Both the position numbers and the translations under genes were made by a program. From Bacteroidota bacterium (lineage in GTDB: Bacteria; Bacteroidota; Bacteroidia; Bacteroidales; UBA4417), in assembly GCA_020048595.1 (NCBI GenBank), contig JAIFMH010000004.1:1-9490 (forward strand): a DNA stretch of 9,490 bases, read 5' to 3'. Under the pieces are notes generated by a model. That model searched no databases and was not told the DNA's origin. It saw nothing but the letters and a program-made list of their open reading frames with translations. Positions 1-6,741 of the stretch are shown here, piece by piece (within the stretch, counting starts at the first letter, position 1; every line of letters begins with the position of its first letter).

Positions 1-115
1 TTCAAATTAGCTTAAAACAATTTTTATTCTTTGTCCAAAATGAAATAATAAATCTTTCTTTCTGCCTGATCAGATTTTATAACTTTTTAACTTACTTACA
101 CTAAAACAGAATAAC
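1..115. other. Upstream intergenic DNA, no gene recognised
   Basis: This AT-rich stretch precedes the permease gene. The permease frame is closed by a TAA at 80-82 and has no ATG between there and 116. One other plus-strand frame is open from 3 to 101, but its hydrophobic, Leu/Phe-rich translation resembles no permease or other family I recognise, so I do not call it the tail of an upstream gene. I see no exact TAnnTTTG box, convincing hairpin or Shine-Dalgarno sequence. The permease may be transcribed from a promoter or partner gene to the left of the window. Confidence 0.5.
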
Positions 116-1336
116 TTGTTCCTTCGAAAACGAAAATACGATAGCACCGGCTCCCTCAGCAAACTGGCATGGATGCGCTTCCGGAGAAACAAGGTTTCAT
201 TCAGTTCGCTGGTGTTTATTGGCTTGGTTTCGCTTTTAGGCATTTTTGGGTATTGGGTTACACCCGATCGAACACCTATGGTGAATGAACAGAATCTGCT
301 GCTGGCTACTTTAAAGCCCGGTTCAGAAGTTATGGTTCTGAAAGTCCGTAAAAACCAGGATATTCCAACCAGAAACATTTTTCACAAATTACTTTACGGG
401 CAGGAAAACGAGTATCAATCTTACCCTTTCTCGAGCTATAGGTTTTCTTCAGATTCAGTTATAATTACAGAATACAGTAAAGATGCATCAGGATTGGAAA
501 TAAGTTTTCACCTGGCAAATGTTTGTTATCCGTTATATGAAAAATCAGGGATAAAAAAAGATGGTAAACAGATTTCGTTTGTTTCCCTTGATGGAAAACT
601 AATTAATACTTCTATTGAAGAGCTTCGCAATCAAAAAACAGAAAGAAACATCGTTCAGAAAACTTTTTTACTTGGAACCGACCGCTACGGCCGTGATGTA
701 TTGAGCCAACTTATTTTAGGAACACGGGTCAGCCTTTCGGTAGGTTTCATTTCGGTTGTAATATCCTTGCTTATCGGAATTTTCCTGGGAGCAATCGCGG
801 GCTATTTTGGCGGTAAGATTGATGCGCTGATTTCCTGGTTTATAAATGTGGTTTGGGCAGTGCCGACTTTATTGCTAGTAATTGCAATAACTTTTGCTTT
901 AGGAAAAGGATTCTGGCAGGTATTTGTTGCAGTGGGATTAACCATGTGGGTGGAAGTAGCCCGAGTAGTCCGCGGACAGTTTATGAGTCTTCGTGAAAAG
1001 GAATTCGTGGAAGCCGCCAGGGCGTTGGGTTACCGGAATTTCAGGATCATTTTTAAACATATTCTGCCCAATGCAATGGCCCCGGTAATTGTAATTTCGG
1101 CAGCTAACTTTGCTTCCGCTATTTTGCTTGAGGCAGGATTAAGTTTCCTTGGAATCGGAGTTCAGCCACCATTGCCTTCGTGGGGCGGAATGATCAAGGA
1201 GAACTATGCCTATATAATTCTGGATTACGCTTACCTGGCAATACTTCCGGGAGTAGCAATCATGATTATGGTACTTGCTTTTATGCTGATAGGCAATGGC
1301 TTACGCGATGCAATGGATGTAAGGACGGTGGATTAG
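116..1336 (+). CDS. ABC transporter permease, OppC/DppC type (peptide/nickel importer)
   Basis: This is an inner-membrane permease subunit of a binding-protein-dependent importer for oligopeptides, dipeptides or nickel; the substrate cannot be told from the sequence. A short basic N-terminus (RFRRNK, residues 21-26) leads into TM1 (about 29-48). A long periplasmic insert follows (about 50-185), then the family block LLGTDRYGRD (185-194), the transmembrane core, and the EAA loop that docks the ATPase (EAARALGYRNF, from 299, followed by ILPN). At 406 residues it is about 100 longer than E. coli OppC/DppC, all of it in the insert. The start is TTG at 116: no ATG lies upstream in frame, and the next ATG (173) would remove the basic residues before TM1. 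No Shine-Dalgarno sequence is seen. The partner OppB-type permease, ATPases and binding protein are not in the window, so it is an orphan here or ends an operon coming from the left. Family call firm, start moderately sure. Confidence 0.92.
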   Translation: MFLRKRKYDSTGSLSKLAWMRFRRNKVSFSSLVFIGLVSLLGIFGYWVTPDRTPMVNEQNLLLATLKPGSEVMVLKVRKNQDIPTRNIFHKLLYGQENEYQSYPFSSYRFSSDSVIITEYSKDASGLEISFHLANVCYPLYEKSGIKKDGKQISFVSLDGKLINTSIEELRNQKTERNIVQKTFLLGTDRYGRDVLSQLILGTRVSLSVGFISVVISLLIGIFLGAIAGYFGGKIDALISWFINVVWAVPTLLLVIAITFALGKGFWQVFVAVGLTMWVEVARVVRGQFMSLREKEFVEAARALGYRNFRIIFKHILPNAMAPVIVISAANFASAILLEAGLSFLGIGVQPPLPSWGGMIKENYAYIILDYAYLAILPGVAIMIMVLAFMLIGNGLRDAMDVRTVD

Positions 1337-1445
1337 AAGTGTACCATTCTTTTCATTGCAAACTGAATAATCTATCACAGCTTGTAACTCTTTGATTGAT
1401 CTGAATTAAACCAGAAAATTAAATTAGCCATATCAACAAAAGCTA

Positions 1446-1453
1446 TATATTTG
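1446..1453 (+). promoter_or_regulatory. Putative Bacteroidota -7 promoter box for the 1499 lipoprotein gene
   Basis: TATATTTG matches the TAnnTTTG consensus of the Bacteroidota primary sigma factor exactly. A weak -33 candidate (TTAG, 1424-1427) lies 18 bp upstream. Transcription would begin near 1460, leaving a leader of about 40 nt before the ATG at 1499. The TTG at 1451 falls inside this box, so it is unlikely to be the translation start. In AT-rich DNA an eight-base match can arise by chance. Confidence 0.4.
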
Positions 1454-1498
1454 TTGACAATTAATATATCAGATTTACATTTATATAACTTATTACGG

Positions 1499-2173
1499 AT
1501 GACTGAAAAATACATCAATTTAACTAAATACCAACTATTTAAATTTATAAAAAGTATTAAAATATTGAGCATATTCCTGATCATTATCGTTCTGTTTTCG
1601 TGTAAGAAAAATGAAATTGAAATATGCCCCGATAACCGGTGTACGAATTATATTATTGATAGTGCGGGCAGACAATTAGTATCCGACAAACAGTTAGACA
1701 CCATTCAATATTTGTTCAGTAAAAATGGGTTGACCAGCTCGAATATTCAATTTGCTGATTACGAGCGCTTTGATGATGGATGGAAATACGTTTCGCAATA
1801 CCAGTATGTAAATAATCGTAAAGTATTTCTCTACAGTTTAGGCTTCCACTTTAATGCCTCTGATTCATTAACTTCAACAAGCGGGCATAAAATTACCAGT
1901 ATTGATTTGCCCAATACTCCAAGGTTAAGCAATTCCTATGTAAGAGCTGTTTATATTAAGGAATTAGGGAAAGGTGATGCTTATATCTATCCCGATTCAA
2001 TATACAATGTTATCGCAAATGGCTGTGTTGAAATTGAGTTTGGCTACCTGGACTTAAATATTGCCAATTATAATCAATATAAATTTACTCCGGTATGGTT
2101 TGTGAAACCAGCCGGAATGGAATACCCCGCTTATTTTATTGATGATTTCACTGGTAAAAAAATAGTGATTTAA
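1499..2173 (+). CDS. Uncharacterised lipoprotein
   Basis: This is a predicted exported lipoprotein of 224 residues; I do not recognise the family. From the ATG at 1499 the N-terminus is Lys-rich (residues 1-21), then hydrophobic (about 22-33), ending in a lipobox-like LFSC with the lipidated Cys at 35. The usual +2 residue is Lys (CKKNE), and in Bacteroidota charged residues after the Cys influence surface export. The mature part holds a Cys pair close to the N-terminus (CPDNRC), which could form a disulfide, and a Tyr/Asp/Asn-rich, beta-looking body. The C-terminus (PAYFIDDFTGKK) resembles a beta-hairpin with a turn. A longer reading from TTG at 1451 is possible but overlaps the putative promoter and would bury the signal peptide. 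The preceding permease ends 162 bp upstream, so an independent transcript is likely. Existence sure, function unknown. Confidence 0.8.
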   Translation: MTEKYINLTKYQLFKFIKSIKILSIFLIIIVLFSCKKNEIEICPDNRCTNYIIDSAGRQLVSDKQLDTIQYLFSKNGLTSSNIQFADYERFDDGWKYVSQYQYVNNRKVFLYSLGFHFNASDSLTSTSGHKITSIDLPNTPRLSNSYVRAVYIKELGKGDAYIYPDSIYNVIANGCVEIEFGYLDLNIANYNQYKFTPVWFVKPAGMEYPAYFIDDFTGKKIVI

Positions 2174-2194
2174 ATCCTGAAACAACTCTTGTGT

Positions 2195-2283
2195 ATGATA
2201 CTGCCCGATATATACAGTAAAAAACCCGCAATCCTGAAAAAGATACGAATTGTTTATTAGTAATTGTACTTATTTCAGTTTTG
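2195..2283 (+). pseudogene. Frame-split signal peptide of the 2284 lipoprotein gene
   Basis: The downstream gene's frame stays open back to 2221 (stop TAA at 2218-2220) and encodes a clear hydrophobic segment, CLLVIVLISVLMSC, ending in a lipobox, but has no ATG or GTG before it. The expected basic start is in another frame: CTG at 2234 followed by Lys-Lys-Ile-Arg-Ile-Val-Tyr, or further upstream an ATG at 2195, both running to a TAG at 2258-2260. Adding one base around 2250-2260 would join the two halves into a standard lipoprotein signal. The simplest reading is a single-base deletion, real or a sequencing error, possibly with an ATG-to-CTG change at 2234. Confidence 0.5.
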
Positions 2284-2598
2284 ATGTCATGTGAAAAAGA
2301 ATTTGAACCTGATGGACGGTTTATTGGTACCTGGAAAATTTTGACTCCGGATAATGATACTTTAAGTTTTAAAAGTGAATCTTCTTTTTCCAGAAAATTC
2401 TATGATTCAATGGACCATTCTTTTGAATATAGTTATGATGCTGATAGTATCACCATCAAATATAATGGAACAAATATGATTTTGGTTCAACCCTCAACTC
2501 ACCATTATGAATTTAAAAATAATGAATTGTTAATCGACTTCACAAATGGTTGCTATGGCTTTGAATTCGAAAAATATAATCTTACTAAATTAAAATAA
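2284..2598 (+). CDS. Small lipoprotein, lipocalin-like fold possible, start damaged
   Basis: This encodes about 100 residues of mature lipoprotein beginning at the Cys of the LMSC lipobox (TGT at 2290-2292). The sequence after the Cys (EKEFEPDG, then FIGTWKI) and the pattern of short alternating strands resemble small Bacteroidota lipoproteins with a lipocalin-like barrel, in which a G-x-W motif lies on the first strand. That is inference from pattern only, and I cannot name a family. The first in-frame ATG is 2284 (TTG at 2281). Starting there removes almost all of the signal peptide, so the product would not be exported. The hydrophobic part lies upstream in the same frame without a start codon, and the basic part lies in a different frame. 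The gene is therefore probably frameshifted, or the assembly has an indel. Codon use stays coding-like to the TAA at 2596-2598. Confidence 0.6.
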   Translation: MSCEKEFEPDGRFIGTWKILTPDNDTLSFKSESSFSRKFYDSMDHSFEYSYDADSITIKYNGTNMILVQPSTHHYEFKNNELLIDFTNGCYGFEFEKYNLTKLK

Positions 2599-2800
2599 AA
2601 TAATGCCTCCCGCTAACCAAGTGAACTTTAAATGGCAGTTTTTGGAGTATATTTGTAGTTTGCCGCCTGTATTTCCTGTCCTGATTTTCGGAAGGCTACG
2701 GTCATTGGGAGTATAAATAAAGATTTTAAAAATACTGATTTAACAAGAAGCATAATTTGTATACAAGTAACCTGAAACTATTAGGTAGAATTTCCTGGTC
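2599..2800. other. Convergent intergenic region, little recognised
   Basis: About 200 bp separates the plus-strand lipoprotein gene from the minus-strand DUF5723 gene. I see no strong GC-stemmed terminator. Two small items stand out. One is an isolated TATATTTG at 2648-2655, which matches the -7 box but has no gene downstream. The other is a perfect 10-bp palindrome, TTGTATACAA, at 2757-2766. Neither can be assigned a role. Confidence 0.4.
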
Positions 2801-4294
2801 TTATTTCTGAAACATTTTATATTCTTCAATCCCGCAATTATCACTCGATTTCTTGCTATTCCGGCCATTCCGGCAGAAGCCTTTTCTTAACGATATTTTT
2901 GCGCCAAAATAAAAGTCGAGGCCGGTAAAGTCCTTGTAATGAAAAAAACCGCTGATCTTTTCAGTTCCTGCAAAAAACCACAGAAACCTTGCGCTGAGAC
3001 CAATTCGTGGTTTGGTCCAGTCAAAAAGTGAAATTGGCATGCTTACATCGAACAAGGCAGTTTCGTAACGAGGTGTTAAAGCGAATAATGATGGCCGTCT
3101 TAATCCTGATTTTGATAACTGAAGTGGCAAAACCATTGTACCGTTAATAAACCAGTTTTTATAGTAATTCACATCTGCCTGAACACTCAATGCTGTTGGT
3201 AAGGCGATATTAATTTCATTACCCTGAATCAGTTCTGTTGGATTTCCGTAAAACTGATTACTCAGAAGTTCAGTAAATTCATTTACACTGGAAAATCCGG
3301 TGGATGTAATATCAGGCCAGTAAGTATCTACATTGTCAAATACCAGTTTTTCTGCATTCTGAGTAAACTTAACCCTTCCGATATCAAGCAGCGATACGCC
3401 AATTTTGTATTTATAAGGAGTATACTTTTGCGAACAGAGTTTGCTGCCGCTACTTTCCTGAACATAATCTTTAAGCTTTTGGTATATAACACCAATATCA
3501 ATACCTAAGCCTTTGCCTCTGAAGAGCGGATCGTCGATATAGTCGTTGGTTTCATAATCCAGGGGTAATGAATATCCTGCCTCCGCTTTCAGATTATTAA
3601 CAATTAGAGTATCATCATCAGGAAGAATATAGTCCAGATTTGTTGAATACAGGTATGCACCTCCATAACCCCTCAAATCCTTGACTGTTATACCTGCAGC
3701 CCAGTAATCAGTTGAATTCTGGCTGATTACATACGAATAATTAAACCCATTTTCAGCCCAAACCAGTTCTGCATTATAAATGTTTTGATCATCAGTATAA
3801 TTTACATCATATTGCGGAGGATACTCACGTCTTTCAAATGCAAATTTCGCAATGTCATACGGAACATTTTTGGTCGAGGTCACAGAGCGCGCTCCGGTAA
3901 CTATTCCAAAAGCATGACGGCCAATTGTAAGTGCAACCGATGGACCTATAAGCCTCGCGCTGGCAAATACTTTTTTATCCTTCTTATTATAATAATCATA
4001 AACATACATATTATTATCTGGTCCATGAGTCGGAAAAGCCGGAGGTTTACTGAAAAAATATCTAAAACGATAATCTTCTTTCGCAATGTAGATATAATTA
4101 TTTTCAACGGATAAATCGCCTGCAACTAAATTAATATCAAGGTAATACGGAGAAGTTACGGCAACCGCCGGATTAATAACTGAGCCCGTAATTCCGGCAT
4201 AACTGCTATTTACAATTCCAAGCATTTCCTGTGCAAGCAATGACTTTGAAGCCATCAATACGGAAATTAAAAGAAGTTTTTTGAATAAGCTCAT
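2801..4294 (-). CDS. DUF5723-type exported outer-membrane beta-barrel protein
   Basis: This encodes a 497-residue exported protein. The signal peptide is clear: Lys5-Lys6, a hydrophobic core (7-15), and a likely cut after Ala21 in SLLA-QE. The mature N-terminus (NSSYAGITGSVINPA) matches the opening I associate with DUF5723 and related Bacteroidota barrels, which resemble the PorP/PorV/FadL-like group of secretion and surface accessories. The rest is rich in aromatic and Gly residues alternating in strand-like runs (for example RLIGPSVALTIGRHAFGIVTG), and the later part holds repeated strand-turn units. The C-terminus is unusual for a barrel: after the last strand it has a basic, Ser/Asn-rich tail with two Cys rather than a terminal Phe or Trp. 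It is a single gene with its own upstream region. The minus-strand ATG at 4294 directly precedes the signal peptide, so the start is secure. Family assignment is from memory of the N-terminal pattern; function unknown. Confidence 0.75.
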   Translation of the reverse strand: MSLFKKLLLISVLMASKSLLAQEMLGIVNSSYAGITGSVINPAVAVTSPYYLDINLVAGDLSVENNYIYIAKEDYRFRYFFSKPPAFPTHGPDNNMYVYDYYNKKDKKVFASARLIGPSVALTIGRHAFGIVTGARSVTSTKNVPYDIAKFAFERREYPPQYDVNYTDDQNIYNAELVWAENGFNYSYVISQNSTDYWAAGITVKDLRGYGGAYLYSTNLDYILPDDDTLIVNNLKAEAGYSLPLDYETNDYIDDPLFRGKGLGIDIGVIYQKLKDYVQESSGSKLCSQKYTPYKYKIGVSLLDIGRVKFTQNAEKLVFDNVDTYWPDITSTGFSSVNEFTELLSNQFYGNPTELIQGNEINIALPTALSVQADVNYYKNWFINGTMVLPLQLSKSGLRRPSLFALTPRYETALFDVSMPISLFDWTKPRIGLSARFLWFFAGTEKISGFFHYKDFTGLDFYFGAKISLRKGFCRNGRNSKKSSDNCGIEEYKMFQK

Positions 4295-4496
4295 TTGAAC
4301 TTTTTAGTAAAGCGAGTTAATTTTTGCAGTCAATTTGTATCACATACTATATTAATAGCCAAATTAACGAAAAATCACTTTAGTTATTTCAATGTTTCCG
4401 GACAGAATTAAAATATATTCGTTAAATAACATATTTGCGCCGATATATTAAAATAATGAGATATTTTTGCCGAAAATTTCAAAACCGGAATCAGAA
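4295..4496. other. Divergent intergenic region between the DUF5723 gene and the membrane protein gene
   Basis: These 202 bp must hold the promoters for both divergent genes. Rightward, TATTTTTG at 4462-4469 is an exact -7 box. Leftward, the best candidate is the complement of 4360-4367 (TTAATTTG, seven of eight consensus bases), with TTG about 22 bp further upstream at 4390-4392. No strong dyad was noticed. Confidence 0.4.
4462..4469 (+). promoter_or_regulatory. Putative -7 box for the 4497-5978 gene pair
   Basis: TATTTTTG matches TAnnTTTG exactly. A TTTG at 4434-4437 could be the -33 element, but the 24-bp gap is longer than the usual 19-21. Transcription would start near 4476, about 20 nt before the ATG at 4497. 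The alternative TTG start at 4467 sits inside this box, which argues against it. Confidence 0.38.
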
Positions 4497-5348
4497 ATGA
4501 ATAAAACTCTAAAATCTGCCTTATGGTGGATATTCGCTGTCTTTTTTACAATTGCCATGGCGCGTTATCAGAAAATGACGGGTCCGACTTATCCTGTTTC
4601 AGACAAAACCACATTAAATGGCAATGAAATAAAATACAAACTAATACGAACAGCTGAAAACGATAAAGATGCTGAAATAGCATTAAATGTTCCAGATACC
4701 AATATTAAAGGAACAATTACTTACAAACGCTATAAAAGTAATGACAGCCTGACTACAACTTCGTTAACCCGAAGAAACGACACATTATTTTTTATGATGC
4801 CTACTCAGCCGGCTGCCGGTAAAATGATGTATGAAATCACTCTTAGCAATGGTAACGAACAAGTTGTACTTAAAGCAAAGAAAGATGAATTTGTTGTTAT
4901 GCGTTTTAAAGGTCCGGTTCCGTTAAACATTCTGATTCCTCATGTTTTAGCAATGTTTTTGGGACTTCTGTTTAGCACCCGTACTGCCATCGAAGCATTT
5001 ATAGGCGGTACACGAACCTTTAAACTTGCATTATGGACTTTAGGATTTCTAATTGTTGGGGGAATGATTTTTGGGCCAATAGTTCAGAAATATGCTTTTG
5101 GAGCTTATTGGACAGGCTGGCCATTTGCTGATGGCATTTCATTTAATCTGTTTGTAATGGGTGATATGACAGATAACAAAACATTGGTTATGGTTTTAGC
5201 CTGGGTATTGGCGATTTTCAAATTAAGGAAAGACCCAAAAAGCAAATTCTGGCCTGCATTTGCAGCTGTTATGGTATTGATAGTTTACCTGATACCTCAT
5301 AGTGTGCTCGGATCAGAAATTGATCATACCAAAACGCCTAAACCTTAA
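4497..5348 (+). CDS. Uncharacterised multi-pass membrane protein with periplasmic domain
   Basis: This is a 283-residue integral membrane protein of a family I cannot name. An uncleaved N-terminal helix (about 8-22) is followed by a hydrophilic, beta-rich domain (about 23-138) with the character of an immunoglobulin-like fold, most likely periplasmic. Four further membrane segments follow (about 143-162, 177-197, 230-245, 255-275) and a short polar tail. Between the third and fourth segments lies a distinctive loop, AYWTGWPF (203-210) and then DMTDNKT (223-229), which looks conserved enough to be functional. ATG at 4497 is preferred to TTG at 4467 because GGAA at 4487-4490 gives a fair ribosome site and because the TTG lies in the putative promoter. 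The rhomboid ATG follows only six bases after the stop, so the two are almost certainly co-transcribed and may act together in the membrane. Confidence 0.8.
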   Translation: MNKTLKSALWWIFAVFFTIAMARYQKMTGPTYPVSDKTTLNGNEIKYKLIRTAENDKDAEIALNVPDTNIKGTITYKRYKSNDSLTTTSLTRRNDTLFFMMPTQPAAGKMMYEITLSNGNEQVVLKAKKDEFVVMRFKGPVPLNILIPHVLAMFLGLLFSTRTAIEAFIGGTRTFKLALWTLGFLIVGGMIFGPIVQKYAFGAYWTGWPFADGISFNLFVMGDMTDNKTLVMVLAWVLAIFKLRKDPKSKFWPAFAAVMVLIVYLIPHSVLGSEIDHTKTPKP

Positions 5349-5354
5349 TCATTG

Positions 5355-5978
5355 ATGGTAGTTACGCTTATAATTATTGTAGTCACGGTAATTGTTTCAA
5401 TAATAGCATTCGGAAATCACCAGATATTCCGAAGGCTTGCTTTTAATGCATACGACATCAAGCATTTCAAAAACAGTTACCGCTTCCTCTCCTATTCACT
5501 TATTCATGCTGATTGGATGCATTTGCTGATCAATATGATGGTGCTTTATTCGTTCGGAGGGGTGGTGGAGCGATACTACGGTTTCTATTTCGGAACAAAA
5601 GGAATACTATATTTCATACTGCTTTACGTCGGAGGAACAGCTTTATCAACATTACCATCTTATGGCAAGCATAAGGATGATTATAGCTATACGGCAGTTG
5701 GAGCGTCGGGGGCTGTATCGGCAGTAGTATTTGCAAGCATTATTTTTGATCCGCTGAGTAAAATTTACCTTTTCCTTATCCCGATAGGTATACCGGCCAT
5801 TATCTTTGGAGTTCTGTACCTGATTTATTCAGCGTATATGGGGAAAAAGAATATCGATAATGTGGGTCATGATGCACATTTCTGGGGCGCTGTTTTTGGT
5901 TTTATTTTTACGATTGTATTAAAACCATCGCTTCTGATAAGGCTATTTGACACTTTGTCGGGTATTTTCCAGAGCTAA
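5355..5978 (+). CDS. Rhomboid family intramembrane serine protease
   Basis: This protein of 207 residues is predicted to cleave transmembrane segments of other membrane proteins within the inner membrane. The family's core signature is complete. TM2 carries HADWMHLLINM with His51, His56 and Asn60 (Asn60 helps form the oxyanion hole). TM4 carries the nucleophile in GASG (Ser118). TM6 carries HFWG with the general-base His175. Six membrane segments fit the basic bacterial rhomboid layout, with no extra cytoplasmic or C-terminal domain. ATG at 5355 is chosen over TTG at 5352. No Shine-Dalgarno sequence is seen, so translation is probably coupled to the gene ending at 5348. All catalytic positions are intact, so this should be an active protease rather than a pseudoenzyme. 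Its substrate is unknown; the adjacent membrane protein is an obvious candidate partner, by inference only. Confidence 0.93.
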   Translation: MVVTLIIIVVTVIVSIIAFGNHQIFRRLAFNAYDIKHFKNSYRFLSYSLIHADWMHLLINMMVLYSFGGVVERYYGFYFGTKGILYFILLYVGGTALSTLPSYGKHKDDYSYTAVGASGAVSAVVFASIIFDPLSKIYLFLIPIGIPAIIFGVLYLIYSAYMGKKNIDNVGHDAHFWGAVFGFIFTIVLKPSLLIRLFDTLSGIFQS

Positions 5979-6050
5979 TCTTCTAATTTTAACAACAGAA
6001 CAGAGATGTATCGTTATTTCAGTGATCAAAATTACAAGCTCCAATCGGCT

Positions 6051-6074
6051 TATAATTGATACAGCATAATTATA
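6051..6074. repeat. AT-rich inverted repeat downstream of the rhomboid gene
   Basis: TATAATT (6051-6057) and AATTATA (6068-6074) form a perfect 7-bp arm pair around a 10-nt loop. The stem is all A-T, so it would be weak alone. It stands just upstream of the stronger hairpin at 6081-6111. Confidence 0.45.
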
Positions 6075-6080
6075 ATGAGA

Positions 6081-6111
6081 AAGGGCTTATCCGGCATCAG
6101 GGTAAGCCCTT
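6081..6111. terminator. Rho-independent terminator, probably bidirectional
   Basis: AAGGGCTTA (6081-6089) pairs perfectly with TAAGCCCTT (6103-6111) around a 13-nt loop that can add a two-pair CC/GG extension. The arms end in AA/TT, and an A-rich flank on the left and AAATTT on the right give modest U-tracts in either direction. It lies between the convergent rhomboid (+) and yqgE (-) genes, the expected place for a shared terminator. Confidence 0.7.
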
Positions 6112-6126
6112 AAATTTCAGAATAAG

Positions 6127-6145
6127 AAATCGGGTAACCGGATTT
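6127..6145. terminator. Second small hairpin before the yqgE 3' end
   Basis: AAATCGG (6127-6133) can pair with CCGATTT, the latter interrupted by one extra G (6138-6145). This leaves a GTAA loop closed by G-C, a GNRA-type tetraloop when transcribed from the plus strand. It is followed by T-rich sequence. It could back up the hairpin at 6081-6111, but the bulge makes this less certain. Confidence 0.35.
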
Positions 6146-6177
6146 TACGATTAAACAGTTGAGCTTTCCGTCATGCC

Positions 6178-6741
6178 CTAATTCATATTAGGATCTAAAG
6201 GATAGTTAATCCAGGGAGAATACTCATCACCAAGGGTAAGCACAATTTTCTTCCATAATGAAGTTGGACGAGGACCAAATACATAACGATTTATACCATC
6301 CAGCACTATCCATGATTTCTCTTTCATTTCACGCTCAAGCTGATTTGGCTGCCAGCCTGAATAACCGGCATAAAACCTGATATCTTTCTCTGTAATATTT
6401 CCCGAAGAAATCAATCGTCTTATTTCATTGAGATCACCACCCCAGTAAACACCTTCAATAATTTTTAAACTATCCGGTATCAAATCCCCTTTTGAATGCA
6501 CATAAAACAGGCTGTTTACATGTACAGGACCACCAAGGTATAAATCTGTATCAAACGTACCGAATTCAGTAGTAACTTTACTTAATTTCAGATTTGCGGG
6601 CTTGTTAACAATAAATCCAAAACTTCCATCCGGGCCATGTTCGGCCAGCATTACCACCGATCTGCTGAAAAACCGGTCGCTGAGTGATGGCTGGCTTACA
6701 AGCATGCGGCCACTGGCAGGATTCTGATCTGGTATCAACAT
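6178..6741 (-). CDS. yqgE: YqgE/AlgH family protein
   Basis: This 187-residue cytoplasmic protein belongs to the YqgE/AlgH family (DUF179), of normal family length. The family blocks appear in order: an N-terminal ASGRMLVSQPSL that fits the family's G-x-L-L-x-A/S-x-P start, FGFIVNKP (41-48), LGGPV (69-73), the GVYWGGD turn (97-103) and GYSGWQPNQLEREM (126-139), then a C-terminal strand-rich part with W and P residues. The name AlgH comes from a proposed role in Pseudomonas alginate regulation, but the biochemical function is unsettled, so no activity is claimed. The ATG at 6741 is the natural start because the conserved region begins almost at once. No Shine-Dalgarno sequence is seen. It is transcribed alone, convergent with the rhomboid gene and divergent from murL. 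Confidence 0.92.
   Translation of the reverse strand: MLIPDQNPASGRMLVSQPSLSDRFFSRSVVMLAEHGPDGSFGFIVNKPANLKLSKVTTEFGTFDTDLYLGGPVHVNSLFYVHSKGDLIPDSLKIIEGVYWGGDLNEIRRLISSGNITEKDIRFYAGYSGWQPNQLEREMKEKSWIVLDGINRYVFGPRPTSLWKKIVLTLGDEYSPWINYPLDPNMN

Noticed and set aside
3..101. Possible C-terminus of an upstream gene
   Set aside because: The frame is open, but composition is AT-driven and the translation resembles no expected permease or other family end.
70..378. Minus-strand open frame of 102 codons
   Set aside because: It lies opposite the first part of the permease gene, whose conserved family features are strong. The minus-strand translation has no recognisable domain and is a shadow.
1180..1395. 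Plus-strand frame overlapping the end of the permease
   Set aside because: It lies inside well-conserved permease coding sequence in another frame, and its Cys/Asn-rich product looks non-biological.
1454..1489. E. coli-like sigma70 promoter, TTGACA with TATAAC
   Set aside because: The spacing is 24 bp, too long for sigma70, and Bacteroidota use a different consensus. The overlapping TATATTTG box is a better candidate.
1375..1584. Minus-strand frame upstream of the 1499 lipoprotein
   Set aside because: AT-rich intergenic DNA easily stays open. It overlaps the lipoprotein signal peptide and has no domain or ribosome site.
2648..2655. TATATTTG as a promoter for an extra gene or small RNA
   Set aside because: There is no good -33 element, no gene downstream on that strand and no structured RNA or terminator after it.
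3785..4114. Plus-strand frame within the DUF5723 gene
   Set aside because: It is Ile/Arg-rich translation of the reverse strand of a clear exported protein, so it is a shadow.
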